From assembly GCA_041398565.1 (NCBI GenBank), contig JAWKUN010000002.1, positions 1,612,001-1,676,000 on the forward strand: a stretch of DNA of 64,000 nt. Direction: 5' to 3'. The position numbers and the translations under genes are program-made. The notes below the pieces were generated by a model. The model ran no database searches. It had not been told where the DNA came from and was given only the letters and a program-made list of their open reading frames with translations. The stretch comes from DATGPD01 sp041398565. Lineage in GTDB: Bacteria > Planctomycetota > UBA1135 > UBA2386. Shown in pieces: positions 9,051 to 18,312 of this stretch; the stretch's first letter is position 1; every line of letters starts with the position of its first letter.

Positions 9051-9579
9051 CCGCGCGCGAGTTCTTTCGCGACGCGGTGGGCTGCAGTCGGGATCTCGTG
9101 GCGCTCCGTTGTCGCCAGTGCTCCAGCGGCGGTCTCTCGCGTTCCGTGCGCCTCGTGCACCCGGTCCGTGCCATCGGAAGTGCTCGCGCCCGAAGGCGGA
9201 GCCTTTTGCCTGTGTTCATCGCAGCCTGCGGCCGCACCAAAGGTGCGAGTCGGCGCTGCGCGCCGACCAGAGAGAGCCGCAGGCCGCTCTATTGCCCGGG
9301 GCTTCCAGTGCTGCTCGGGCGTAGCGAATCCGGCAGCGTCACGAAGCGCACGCCCTGCAGATTCCGCGCGCGCCGCGAGCATTCGCGGCACTTGCAGCCC
9401 ATGGGAGGCGCGATGCGGTGCAAGGAAACGCCGGCGGACCCGACGCGGGGACGCAGCAGAGGTGTGCGGCCGGCGGGTCCCGTTTGCCGTGGGAAGGTGG
9501 CGGCGCACCCCATTCCGCCTACGCCCCGTGCGGTAATCTCCTGGGCCTTCCTGCCCCGGATCCAAACTCCTCCACCCCC
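9051..9579. other. 529-base gap with no convincing gene
   Basis: Between the SRP RNA and the next exported protein I see no frame with a family signature. The GC content is close to that of the surroundings. A 37-codon minus-strand ORF (9289-9402, encoding a CKCREC cluster) is the only curiosity and is treated as unproven. Small inverted repeats such as GCCGCAGG/CCTGCGGC around 9227-9275 are present. Confidence 0.5.
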
Positions 9580-10617
9580 GTGTCCAAGATCTCCCTCGCT
9601 TCCTCTCTCCTCCTCACGGCGTCCTTCGCCACCGCGCAGGTGACCTCGCCTCGCGGTTTCGACACCATCGAGGGCAACGCGTCCTTCGTCCACTGGGGCG
9701 GTAGCCGCCGCTTCCAGCAGATCGACTACACCCAGGCCGGCGCGCCGATGGCGATCTCCTCGATCGCTTGGCGCCGCAACGGCGGCAGCTCCTCCACCGC
9801 CGGCCCACGCACCTTCGACTTCACGGTCGACATGGGCCACGCCGACTTCGGGCTCATCAGCCACATCCTCGACGACAACTACCTGCCCGGGACCCGCACC
9901 ACGGTCTTCAACCAGACCGCCGTGTCGTTCCCCGACTGGAACACGGCCCTCCCCGGTCCGGCTCCCTTCGACTTCCAGATCAGTCTGCCGACCGCGTTCA
10001 CCTACAACGGGTTCGACTCGCTGGTGATCGACTTTTCCTACGCCAACAACTCGTCGACCGCGAACTTCAGCACCGACCGCGAGTTCACCGGCCAGACCAC
10101 GCCGACGCCCGGCGCCCTGCTCGCCGGCGGCTGCGTCGCCAGCGGCAACACGGCCGCCTTCTCGCACGCCGGCTACACCGGCAACCAGGACAACTCGGTG
10201 ACCACGGCCTACGGGCTGCGCCTGCGCCTCGGCGGTGCCAACGCCCCTTCCACGGGCGGTGTGTTCGCCATGCTCGACCCGACCAACCTCAACCTGTCGG
10301 GTCTGCTGTGCGACACCTTGTACCCGGCGCCGAACATCCTCATCCCGATGCAGACGGTCGGCACCACCGTGCCGGACGTCAACCTGCAGTTCCCGTACGT
10401 GGCGGCGCTGCTCGGCGCGTCGCTGTACAGCCAGCTCGCAGCGCCCGACGCCGGCCAGTCCGGAATCCCGGTGGTCGTGTCGAACGGCCGCCAGCTGACG
10501 ATTCCGAGCACCCCGGTTCCCGCGCACCGCTGCTCGTACGGCTGGTACTCCACTCCCAGCACGACCGGAGTCGCCACCCAGTTCATCGGCGGCGGCTTGG
10601 TGATGCAGCTGCAGTGA
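9580..10617 (+). CDS. Exported protein of unknown function
   Basis: 345 residues beginning at a GTG (9580) with a clear signal peptide: a basic start, then ISLASSLLLTASFATA and a likely cleavage before Q. The rest is rich in Ser, Thr, Asn, Gly and aromatic residues, with no lysine-rich or catalytic motif that I recognise. This is typical of extracellular beta-rich proteins. Two Cys occur in the central-to-late part (GGCVASGN and SGLLCDTLYP) and one near the end (HRCSYGW). The frame is open further upstream to 9418, but that part is not signal-like. It interrupts the conserved SRP RNA-dnaX neighbourhood. Function unknown. Confidence 0.65.
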   Translation: MSKISLASSLLLTASFATAQVTSPRGFDTIEGNASFVHWGGSRRFQQIDYTQAGAPMAISSIAWRRNGGSSSTAGPRTFDFTVDMGHADFGLISHILDDNYLPGTRTTVFNQTAVSFPDWNTALPGPAPFDFQISLPTAFTYNGFDSLVIDFSYANNSSTANFSTDREFTGQTTPTPGALLAGGCVASGNTAAFSHAGYTGNQDNSVTTAYGLRLRLGGANAPSTGGVFAMLDPTNLNLSGLLCDTLYPAPNILIPMQTVGTTVPDVNLQFPYVAALLGASLYSQLAAPDAGQSGIPVVVSNGRQLTIPSTPVPAHRCSYGWYSTPSTTGVATQFIGGGLVMQLQ

Positions 10618-10681
10618 GATCGTGGGCGGGCGTGGCGCCTCGTTGCGTCCGCCCGCCGCGTGCGGCATCGTGGCGCGGGCC

Positions 10682-11509
10682 ATGGCCGCACGCCGGAATT
10701 CGACTCCCAAACCGCGGTACCAGCCGCATCCGGGTCTCCGCATGGAGGCCAAGGCGATGGCCAAGCTCGAGGCCGACACCGGCAAGAGCTTCGCCCAGTG
10801 GGTGAAGCTGGCCGGCCGGACCGGCCTCGACAAGGTCACCGACCTGCAGCGCTGGGTGGTCGACACGCACGGATTGGGTTCGCGCAACGCGTGGTGGGTG
10901 GCGCAGACCGCTTTGGCTGGCAGCAGCGCTGCCTACGACGACCCCGAGATCCTGGTCGACGCGCTCTACTCCAAGGGCCGCGCGCCGCTGCGTCCGCTGC
11001 ACGAGGCGCTGGTCGACGAATTCCTCGGCTTGGGCGACGACGTCCTGGTGACCGCCTGCAAGACGATGGTCCCCGTGTACCGCAAGTTCGTGTTCGCCGA
11101 GCTGCGGCCGGCGCGGGCCGGGGTCGAGGTGCACCTGGCGCTCGGCGACGTGCCCGCCGGCACCCGCCTGCGAGCCAGCAGCAAGCGCGGCGGCGACGAA
11201 CGTCTGACGCGTGCCGTGGTGGTCGAGCACGCCGACGACATCGACCGAGAACTGCGCAGCTGGTTTGCCTCCGCCTACGCGGCCGGGGCGAAGCGCGTCG
11301 AACGCAGCACCGCCTTCGAGGTGCCGCCCGACTTCGCGACCGCCCTGCGCAAGGACCGGGCGGCGGCGGCCACCTGGGCCGCGTGCACGACGGCGATGCA
11401 GCGCGACATGCTGGCGTGGATCGCCGCCGCCAAGCAGGAGGCGACCCGCGGCAAGCGCTTGGCCGCGGCGATCGGCAAGCTGCACGAGGGCAAGCGGCGC
11501 GTGTATTGA
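10682..11509 (+). CDS. DUF4287/DUF5655/YdeI-type fusion protein
   Basis: A 275-residue soluble protein that reads as three small domains of unknown function. Residues ~20-60 (MAKLEADTGKSFAQWVKLA) match the DUF4287 pattern. Residues ~95-200 (LHEALVDEF, YRKFVFAELRP, VHLALGDVPAGTRLR, DERLTRAVVV) match DUF5655. The C-terminal ~60 residues (FEVPPDFATALRKD, MLAWIAAAKQEATRGKRL) match the C-terminal part of YdeI/OmpD-associated proteins. Such proteins are widespread in soil and aquatic bacteria; a resistance or stress role has been suggested for YdeI relatives but is not established. The ATG at 10682 is chosen over an upstream start in a Gly/Arg-rich stretch. It lies just before the dnaX promoter. 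Confidence 0.7.
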   Translation: MAARRNSTPKPRYQPHPGLRMEAKAMAKLEADTGKSFAQWVKLAGRTGLDKVTDLQRWVVDTHGLGSRNAWWVAQTALAGSSAAYDDPEILVDALYSKGRAPLRPLHEALVDEFLGLGDDVLVTACKTMVPVYRKFVFAELRPARAGVEVHLALGDVPAGTRLRASSKRGGDERLTRAVVVEHADDIDRELRSWFASAYAAGAKRVERSTAFEVPPDFATALRKDRAAAATWAACTTAMQRDMLAWIAAAKQEATRGKRLAAAIGKLHEGKRRVY

Positions 11510-11603
11510 AGCCGGCCGACCGGACCCTCGAAATGCGGGTTCGAGGTCGTCACGGCGTCGGAGGCGGCGCCAGACGCATGATGGGCGCCGGCGTGTTCTC
11601 GGC

Positions 11604-11631
11604 TTGGGTGCCGTCCTCGGCCGAGTAGGAT
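11604..11631 (+). promoter_or_regulatory. Putative sigma-70-type promoter of dnaX
   Basis: TTGGGT (11604-11609), 16 bases, TAGGAT (11626-11631). The start point would lie near 11638, only about 9 bases before the dnaX ATG, and no Shine-Dalgarno sequence is visible there, so a very short leader is implied. Confidence 0.35.
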
Positions 11632-11646
11632 CTCGGTGACTCGAAG

Positions 11647-13284
11647 ATGGCCACGAACGAGCAGAGCACCGCCTACCAAGTCGTCGCCCGCCGCTTCCGG
11701 CCGCGCGCCTTTGCCGAGGTGGTGGGGCAGGACGAGGTGCTGCACAGCCTGGCACACGCCCTCGACTCGGGGCGCATACCGCACGCGTTCCTGTTCGCCG
11801 GCAGCCGCGGCGTGGGCAAGACGACGACGGCGCGCATCTTCGCCCGCTGCTTGAACTGCGAGAAGGGGCCGACGTCGCAGCCGTGCGGCACCTGCGAGCC
11901 GTGCCGCAGCATCCTCGAGGAGCGCAACGTCGACTTCGTCGAAATCGACGCGGCGTCGCACAACAGCGTCGAGGACGTGCGCGAGCTACGCGAGCGCGTC
12001 GGCTTCGCGTCGATGGGGTCGCGCTACAAGGTGTACCTGCTCGACGAGGCGCACATGATGAGCAAGAGCGCGTTCAACGCGTTCTTGAAGACTCTCGAGG
12101 AGCCGCCGCCGCGCGTGGTCTTCATCATGGCGACCACCGAGCTGCAGAAGGTGCCCGACACCATCCGCTCGCGCTGCCAGGTGCTGCAGTTCCGGCAGGT
12201 GGCGCCGGCCGACATCGTGCGGCGCCTTCAGCACATCTGCGGCAGCGAGGGCGTGCAGCTCGGCGACGGGGTGCTCGAGGAGATCGCGCGCTCGGCCAGC
12301 GGTGGGTTGCGTGACGCCGAGACGACGCTCGAGCGCGTGCTGGCTGTGGCCAAGGCCGAGGGCGCGACGTTCACGCTCGACGCCTACCGGCGCCTGTTCC
12401 ACCGAATCGGCTTCGACGAGGCGCGCGCGGTGGTGCAAGGGTTGGTCGACGGCGAGGCCGGGCCGGCGCTGCGCTTCGTGCAGGGTCTGGTCGACAGCGG
12501 TGGCGACGAGCGCGAGGCGTTGGGCGAGGTGCTCGACGTACTGCGCGCGCTGCTCCTCCTGGTCGTCGACGGCAAGGAAACGCCGCTGGTGGCGCTCGGT
12601 GATCGCGAGGACCTGTTCCAACTGGCGCAGCGCGCCGGGGTCGAAAGGCTCGACGCGATGCTCCAGGCCGGGCTCGTCGGGCGCGAGCGGATTCGCATGC
12701 TCGAGGATCGGCGTCTGGTGCTGGAGCTGACCTTCGTGCGCATGGCGCGGGCCGGAGCCTTGCCTCTGCTGGCCGACCTGGCAGCGGCGGTGAGTGCAGG
12801 GCACCTGACGGCGGCGCCGGTGGCGGCAGGGCCGGCGAAGTCAGGACCGGTGAGATCAGGACCGGGGAGCGCGGCGCTTGCGAAAGGGGCGCCGGCGAGG
12901 GCGGTGGTCGCGCCGGACGACTTGGCGGGCCGGCTGCGGCAGTGGGCGGAGAAGAACAAGCCGATGCTGGTCAGCACGATCGAGGCCTGCCGGATCAGCG
13001 GGCCGGACGAAAGCGGTGTCGTGACCTTCGCCCTGGAATCCGAGCGCAAGATGCACCGCGACCGCCTGCAGAGCGACGGTGGCAAGCAGCTGCTCAAGCA
13101 GGCGTTGGCGGACGTCCTGGGCAAGCCGGTCGGTGTCGCGGTCGCCGGAGCCGCTCCCGCCACCGGTCCGACCGCCCCCTCGGGGCCGGTCGAGGGGGCC
13201 CCGGAGCCTGGGGAGGCGGTACAACGAGTGGCGAAACGCTTCGACGGCCGTATCGTCCGCTCGGAGGAACGCGCCCCCGAGTGA
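11647..13284 (+). CDS. dnaX: DNA polymerase III subunits gamma/tau
   Basis: 545 residues. This is the clamp-loader ATPase that assembles the sliding clamp and ties polymerase cores together. The Walker A is GSRGVGKTT (52-60). The zinc-binding Cys cluster is at Cys71, 80, 83 and 86, Walker B is LLDEAHMMSK (131-140), and the sensor/arginine-finger block TIRSRCQVLQF follows. Residues ~390-425 are a Gly/Ala/Pro-rich linker, then a C-terminal domain (WAEKNKPMLVSTIEACRI) in the tau position. No obvious slippery run marks a programmed frameshift, so a short gamma form cannot be predicted. It starts the dnaX-ybaB-recR string that follows the SRP RNA in many bacteria. Confidence 0.96.
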   Translation: MATNEQSTAYQVVARRFRPRAFAEVVGQDEVLHSLAHALDSGRIPHAFLFAGSRGVGKTTTARIFARCLNCEKGPTSQPCGTCEPCRSILEERNVDFVEIDAASHNSVEDVRELRERVGFASMGSRYKVYLLDEAHMMSKSAFNAFLKTLEEPPPRVVFIMATTELQKVPDTIRSRCQVLQFRQVAPADIVRRLQHICGSEGVQLGDGVLEEIARSASGGLRDAETTLERVLAVAKAEGATFTLDAYRRLFHRIGFDEARAVVQGLVDGEAGPALRFVQGLVDSGGDEREALGEVLDVLRALLLLVVDGKETPLVALGDREDLFQLAQRAGVERLDAMLQAGLVGRERIRMLEDRRLVLELTFVRMARAGALPLLADLAAAVSAGHLTAAPVAAGPAKSGPVRSGPGSAALAKGAPARAVVAPDDLAGRLRQWAEKNKPMLVSTIEACRISGPDESGVVTFALESERKMHRDRLQSDGGKQLLKQALADVLGKPVGVAVAGAAPATGPTAPSGPVEGAPEPGEAVQRVAKRFDGRIVRSEERAPE

Positions 13285-13333
13285 TGAAGCGAAGCGCGTG
13301 TGACTTCGAAAGCGAACACGAGGAGCAACGACG

Positions 13334-13663
13334 ATGCCAGGCGGTGGTCAGTTCGGTGACATGGGCAGCCTGCTGAAGCAGGCGCAGATGATGCAGAAGA
13401 AGATGCAGGATGCCGAGCGGGCGCTCGGTGATCGTGTCGTCGAGGGCTCGGCCGGCGGCGTCGTGAAGGTCTTCGTCAGCGGTGCGCTCGAGGTGAAGGG
13501 CGTCAAGATCGCCAAGGAGGCGGTCGACCCCGACGACGTCGAGGGCCTGGAGGCGCTCGTCGAAGGCGCCATCCGCCAAGCCCTGCTCGCCGCCAAGCAA
13601 CTCAAGGAGACGGAGATGGGCAAGATCACCCAGGGTCTCAGCCTGCCCGGCTTGGGGTTCTGA
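13334..13663 (+). CDS. ybaB: Nucleoid-associated protein, YbaB/EbfC family
   Basis: 109 residues, the usual size. This small dimeric DNA-binding protein has the family pattern GSLLKQAQMMQKKMQDAERAL near the N-terminus, VEGSAGGVVKVFVSG in the middle, and VKIAKEAVDPDDVEGLEALV later. AGGAG at 13321-13325 sits 8 bases before the ATG. It lies between dnaX and recR, the order found in most bacteria, and is thought to act with recombination and nucleoid organisation. Confidence 0.94.
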   Translation: MPGGGQFGDMGSLLKQAQMMQKKMQDAERALGDRVVEGSAGGVVKVFVSGALEVKGVKIAKEAVDPDDVEGLEALVEGAIRQALLAAKQLKETEMGKITQGLSLPGLGF

Positions 13664-13716
13664 ACCCACAGGGTGGAGTCTGACACCAAACTTCGCTTTC
13701 GCTACGGGGTCTCCCT

Positions 13717-14310
13717 GTGTCGCGTCCACGCGTCGTCGAGCACTTGATGCAGTGTCTCGGCAAGTTGCCGGGGGTTGGACCCAAGACGTCGGAGCGGCTC
13801 GCGTACTACTTGTTGCGCACCAGCGATGGGGAGGCGATGGGGTTGGCCAAGGCGATCGAAGCGGCGCGGGCCGCGACGCAGGTGTGCGCGCAGTGCTTCA
13901 ACCTCGATGAGCGCAATCCGTGCTCGATCTGTGCCGATCCGGCGCGCGACCAGGGCACGATCATGGTGGTCGAGGATCCGCGCGACGTCGCCGCCTTCGA
14001 AGAGGCCGAGTATCGCGGCGTCTACCACGTGTTGCAGGGACGCGTGTCGAGTCTCGAAGGCGTCGGCGTCGACGACTTGACAGTGCCGGCGCTGCTCTCG
14101 CGCGTGCGTGCGCGCCCACCGAAGGAGGTGTGTCTGGCCACCAACCCGGACCTCGAGGGCGAGGCCACGGCCCGCCTGCTCGCCACCGACCTGCAGGCGC
14201 TGGGGATCACGGTCACCCGGCTCGCGCGCGGACTGCCGGCAGGCGCCACCATCCAGCACGTGGCCAAGAGCGTGCTCATGGACGCGGTCGAAGGTCGCCG
14301 CCAGCTCTGA
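13717..14310 (+). CDS. recR: Recombination mediator protein RecR
   Basis: 197 residues. RecR forms a ring clamp on DNA and with RecO/RecF loads RecA at gaps. The helix-hairpin-helix reads LPGVGPKTSERLAYYLL (17-33), and the four-Cys zinc site is Cys57, 60, 69 and 72. The Toprim domain TIMVVEDPRDVAAFE and the C-terminal Walker B-like region complete the protein. The start is a GTG at 13717, which gives the standard length. It is the last gene of the dnaX-ybaB-recR group; the helicase gene starts 8 bases after its stop. Confidence 0.96.
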   Translation: MSRPRVVEHLMQCLGKLPGVGPKTSERLAYYLLRTSDGEAMGLAKAIEAARAATQVCAQCFNLDERNPCSICADPARDQGTIMVVEDPRDVAAFEEAEYRGVYHVLQGRVSSLEGVGVDDLTVPALLSRVRARPPKEVCLATNPDLEGEATARLLATDLQALGITVTRLARGLPAGATIQHVAKSVLMDAVEGRRQL

Positions 14311-14317
14311 CTCGCGC

Positions 14318-16852
14318 GTGCCGTCCCACCAGCCGAGTTCGTCTGCGAGCCTGCCGATCGCTCCGCACTTGCCGTCCATCGTCGACGCCGTCCGGCGCGC
14401 CGGCGTGCTGCTGCTGGCGGCGCCTCCCGGCACCGGCAAGACCACGCTGGTGCCGGGCGCGCTGCGCGACGGCGGCGTCGGTGGTGACGCAGGCGAGATC
14501 GTCGTCCTCGAACCACGCCGCTTGGCCGCGCGCGAGGCGGCGCGCCGGGTCGCCTTCCTGCGCGGCGGCGAAGTGGGCGGAGAAGTCGGCTACCAGGTGC
14601 GTCACGACCGGCGCACCTCCGCGGCGACGCGCATCCGCTTCGTCACCGAGGGCATCCTGGTTCGGCAGCTGGTCGAAGACCCCACGCTCGATGGTGTGGC
14701 GTGCGTGGTGCTGGACGAATTCCACGAGCGCCACGTCGAGGGCGATCTGGCGCTGGCGATGCTGAAGGAAGTGCGTGCCACCGTGCGCCCCGACCTGGCG
14801 CTCCTCGTCATGTCGGCGACGCTCGAGGTCGGCCCGCTGCGCGCCTACCTGCAGCCCTGCGCCGAGCACCACGTCGAGGCCCGCGTGTTCCCGGTCGAGA
14901 CCGCGTGGCTCGGCGGCGGCGGCTTCGCCGGCGCGCGCGACCTGGCCGAGCGCGTGCGCGACGGTGTGCGCCTGGCGCTCGCCGAGACCGCGGGCGACGT
15001 TCTCGTGTTCTTGCCCGGCGCCGGCGAGATCGGCGCGGCCGCCGATTCGATCGAGGCGGGCGTCGCCCGCGGCTGCGAAGTTCTACCGCTGCACGGCCAG
15101 CTCGAGGGCGACCGACAGGACCGCGCCCTGCGCCCGTCATCACGCCGCAAGGTCGTGCTCGCCACCAACGTCGCGGAGACGTCGCTCACCATCGAGGGAG
15201 TCTCCGCCGTGGTCGACTCCGGCTTCGCGCGCGTGCTGCGTCACGACCCTGGCCGCGGCCTCGACGCGCTGCGTGTCGAGCGCATCAGCCGCGCCTCCGC
15301 CGAGCAGCGCAAGGGGCGCGCCGGGCGCACCGGTCCCGGTCGCTGCTACCGCCTGTGGGGAAAGGGCGAGGAAGTGACGATGGCGCCCTTCACCGCGCCC
15401 GAGATCCGACGGATCGACCTGGCCGGGCCCGCCCTCGAGGTGCGCGCCTTCGCCGGCCGGGACCCAGCCGAGTTCGATTGGCTGGAGTCACCGGACGCGG
15501 CCGCCTTGCAGCGCGCGGACGAGCTGTTGCTGCGCCTGCGCGCCGTCGACACGCAGGGCCGCGTCACCGCGACCGGCCGAGCGATGCTGGCGCTGCCCCT
15601 GCACCCCCGCCTGGCGCGCACGCTGGTGGAAGCCCGCGCGCTGGGCTGCGAGGACACCGCCGTCGACGTCGTGGCGCTCCTGGCGGAGCGCGAGCTCGGG
15701 CGACGCGGCCGCGACGAGAGCGCCGAGCTGCCTTGCGACGTGTTGGCGCAGCGCGAGCTGTGGCGCGAGGCCAAGGCGAAGGGCTTTGCCGCCGGGTTGT
15801 GCCGGGCGCTCGCGATAGACGCCGACGCGGCGCGGGCGATCGAGCGCGCGCGCGCGCAGTTCAGCCGCCGGCGCGCAGCCACGCGTGACGACGCGCGCGG
15901 CGACCGATCGTCAGACGGGAGCGCAGACGAGCACGTCCGCCGCGCGCTGCTCGCCGGCTTTCCTGACCGCGTCGCGAGCCGCGCCGACGCCCGGAGCCTC
16001 GAAGCGGTCCTGGTGGGCGGCCGTGGCCTCACGCTGCCGGCCTCGGTGCAGGCCGAGTCGACGCTGTTCTTCCTGGCTCTGCGCGTGCTCGAGACCCGGG
16101 GCAGCCGTTCGCAGGTGTCGGCGATCAGCAGCGTCGATGTCACCTGGCTGCACGAACTCGGCGTGACCGAAGAAGACGAGCTGCATCTCGACGCCCAGGG
16201 GCGCGTCGTCGCCACGCGGCGCGTGCGTTACCTCGACCTGCCGCTGAGCGAAGTACGCGTCGACGCCGACCCGGAACAGGCGGCGGCGCTGCTCGGCGCC
16301 GAGCTGGCGCGTGACCCGTGGGCGGTGTTCGGCGAGCACAAGGAGCTGCGCGCGTTCGTGGCGCGCCTGCGGTGGTTGCGCGAGGCCGCCCCCGACCTCG
16401 GCGTGCCCGAGTTCACCGACGCCGAGGTCGCCGAGGTGGCGGCGCCGCTGTGCCTCGGGGCGCGTTCGTTGCGAGACCTGCGCGACGCGTCCCTACAGCC
16501 GCTGCTCGAGGCGCGCCTGCCGCCCGCCGTGCGCGGACGGCTCGGCGAGCTGGCGCCGGCGCGCATCAAGCTGCCGTCCGGCCGTCACGCCGCGGTGCAC
16601 TACGACAAGGAGCAGGGGCCGACGGTCGCGTCGCGCCTGCAGGACTTCTTCGGCCTGCGCGACACGCCGCGCATCGCCAATGGCCGGGTGCCGCTGTGCC
16701 TGCAGTTGCTGGCGCCCAACCAGCGGCCGGTGCAGGTGACGCGCGACTTGGCGAGCTTCTGGACCAACATCTACCCCAAGGTGCGCAACGAACTGCGCCG
16801 GCGCTATCCACGGCACGCGTGGCCGGAGGACCCGCTGCAGCGCAGCCCGTAG
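14318..16852 (+). CDS. hrpB: ATP-dependent RNA helicase HrpB
   Basis: 844 residues of a DEAH-type superfamily 2 helicase. Walker A is PPGTGKTT (about 36-43). The Walker B position reads DEFHER rather than DEAH, followed by motif III MSATL, motif V TNVAETSLTIEGV and motif VI QRKGRAGRTGPG. The C-terminal HrpB domain ends with GRVPLCLQLLAPNQRPVQVT, then FWTNIYPKVRNELRRRYPRH, diagnostic for HrpB. Its cellular role in bacteria is poorly defined. The GTG at 14318 is chosen because it avoids overlap with recR and gives family length. DEFH is common within HrpB, so it need not mean loss of activity. Confidence 0.93.
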   Translation: MPSHQPSSSASLPIAPHLPSIVDAVRRAGVLLLAAPPGTGKTTLVPGALRDGGVGGDAGEIVVLEPRRLAAREAARRVAFLRGGEVGGEVGYQVRHDRRTSAATRIRFVTEGILVRQLVEDPTLDGVACVVLDEFHERHVEGDLALAMLKEVRATVRPDLALLVMSATLEVGPLRAYLQPCAEHHVEARVFPVETAWLGGGGFAGARDLAERVRDGVRLALAETAGDVLVFLPGAGEIGAAADSIEAGVARGCEVLPLHGQLEGDRQDRALRPSSRRKVVLATNVAETSLTIEGVSAVVDSGFARVLRHDPGRGLDALRVERISRASAEQRKGRAGRTGPGRCYRLWGKGEEVTMAPFTAPEIRRIDLAGPALEVRAFAGRDPAEFDWLESPDAAALQRADELLLRLRAVDTQGRVTATGRAMLALPLHPRLARTLVEARALGCEDTAVDVVALLAERELGRRGRDESAELPCDVLAQRELWREAKAKGFAAGLCRALAIDADAARAIERARAQFSRRRAATRDDARGDRSSDGSADEHVRRALLAGFPDRVASRADARSLEAVLVGGRGLTLPASVQAESTLFFLALRVLETRGSRSQVSAISSVDVTWLHELGVTEEDELHLDAQGRVVATRRVRYLDLPLSEVRVDADPEQAAALLGAELARDPWAVFGEHKELRAFVARLRWLREAAPDLGVPEFTDAEVAEVAAPLCLGARSLRDLRDASLQPLLEARLPPAVRGRLGELAPARIKLPSGRHAAVHYDKEQGPTVASRLQDFFGLRDTPRIANGRVPLCLQLLAPNQRPVQVTRDLASFWTNIYPKVRNELRRRYPRHAWPEDPLQRSP

Positions 16853-16994
16853 CTGGTCTCGCGCAGCGGCGGCGTGGTTCGTCGACGGTGGCAGGGATCT
16901 CGGGCCGGCGTGCGCGTCCCGTCATGAGACGCGACCGTCGAAGTTCGCAACGGGCCTGCCCTCGTTGCCGATATCCCGCGAACCTCCCAGCCGC

Positions 16995-18299
16995 ATGCAA
17001 GCACGCCTCGAACAACGCGCCAGCCAGCAGTTTGCCCTGATGCCCGAGATGCTGCGCTCGGTGGAGATCCTCCAGCTGGCGGCCGACGATCTGTGTGCGC
17101 TCATCGAGCGCGAGGTCGCGAGCAACGAGACCCTGCTGGCGAGCCGGCGCGGGCGTGGGGCCGGCAGCATCGCCGGCGACAGCAACGCGCTGGCCGTGGC
17201 CGAGGCGCCGCCGATGGACTTGCACCGCTGGTTGCAGATCCAACTGGCCTGGCGCGAGTGCCCGCCGCAACTCGCCGACCGAGTCTTGCGGTTGGCCGAC
17301 CTGCTCGATGAGCGCGGCTTGCTGCCGCAAGCGGACGCCGAGCTGTCGGCGGCGCTCGGCACGGAGGACTGGTACGAGCCGCTCGGCGTGCTGCAGACCC
17401 TCGAGCCGCGCGGCCTCGGCGCACGCACCGCGGTCGAGGGCATGCTGTTGCAGATCGACGGCGACGACCCCGACCGCGAGGACATCGCGGCGTTGCTCAC
17501 CGAGCACCTGGACCAGCTGGCGCGACACCGCACGGCGCAGGTGGCGCACGCCCTCGGCCTCAGCGTCGAAGGCGTGGCGCAGCTGGTCGAGCGCATCCGC
17601 AGCCTCAACCCACGCCCAGCGGCAGACCTCACGGTCGAGCCGCGGACGCCCGTGCGCGTCGAACTCGAGGCTCGCCTGCAGGACGGCGAGGTCGTCGTGC
17701 GCTTGCGCGGCGGCGACTTGCCCGAGCTGCGCTTGCACCCGCGCTACCAGAAGCTGGCCCGCGCCGGCGACGCGTCCCTGCGCCGCTACCTGCGCGCCAA
17801 GTTGGCGGCGGCTCGGGGCTTCATCCGCGCCGTCGACCTCCGCCAGCGCACGCTCCTGCGGGTGGCGGGCGCGGTGCTGCGCCGGCAGATCGGGTTCCTC
17901 CAGCACGGAGTTCGCCAACTGCAGCCGCTGCGTATGGTCGAGATCGCCGAGGAACTCGGTTGCCACACTTCGACGGTGAGCCGCGCTCTCGCCGGCAAGT
18001 GGGTCTCGACCGACCACGGCGTCTTCGCGCTGCGCGGCTTCTTCGACGGCGCGCACCTCGGCGCCGCGCCGTCGGATGACCGTATCGCGGACGGTGGCGC
18101 CGGCCACGGCCAGCGCGGCGTGCAGGAGCGCGTGCGGGAACTGATCGCGGCCGAGAATCCGACACGGCCGTTGTCGGACGACCAGGTCGCGGCCCTGCTG
18201 CGCAGTGAAGGCATTGCCATCGCCCGTCGCACGATTGCAAAGTACCGAAGTGAGCTGGGCATCCGCTCGCAATGGCAGCGGCGCTCGTGTTCTCTCTGA
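16995..18299 (+). CDS. rpoN: RNA polymerase sigma-54 factor
   Basis: 434 residues. Sigma-54 directs RNA polymerase to -24/-12 promoters that need an enhancer-binding ATPase. Region I (LEQRASQQFALMPEMLRSVEI, then LQLAADDLCALIEREV) is clear, and the core-binding domain follows. The DNA-binding part includes a helix-turn-helix (MVEIAEELGCHTSTVSRAL), and the RpoN box reads ARRTIAKYRSEL at about 410-421, close to the canonical ARRTVAKYREML. The ATG at 16995 places region I at the N-terminus. It heads the run rpoN-membrane protein-truA-hpf-ptsN-ptsH, like the rpoN-hpf-ptsN clusters of proteobacteria. A candidate target promoter is seen before pilA at 56726. Confidence 0.96.
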   Translation: MQARLEQRASQQFALMPEMLRSVEILQLAADDLCALIEREVASNETLLASRRGRGAGSIAGDSNALAVAEAPPMDLHRWLQIQLAWRECPPQLADRVLRLADLLDERGLLPQADAELSAALGTEDWYEPLGVLQTLEPRGLGARTAVEGMLLQIDGDDPDREDIAALLTEHLDQLARHRTAQVAHALGLSVEGVAQLVERIRSLNPRPAADLTVEPRTPVRVELEARLQDGEVVVRLRGGDLPELRLHPRYQKLARAGDASLRRYLRAKLAAARGFIRAVDLRQRTLLRVAGAVLRRQIGFLQHGVRQLQPLRMVEIAEELGCHTSTVSRALAGKWVSTDHGVFALRGFFDGAHLGAAPSDDRIADGGAGHGQRGVQERVRELIAAENPTRPLSDDQVAALLRSEGIAIARRTIAKYRSELGIRSQWQRRSCSL

Positions 18300-18312
18300 C
18301 GCGTCCACGCTC

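Noticed and set aside
9289..9402. Minus-strand 37-codon ORF with a CKCREC motif
   Set aside because: The Cys cluster is curious, but no ribosome-binding site, homology or context supports it, and short ORFs are common by chance here.
13285..13333. Programmed frameshift for a short DnaX (gamma) form
   Set aside because: No A-rich slippery run with a following stop was found inside dnaX, so no claim is made.
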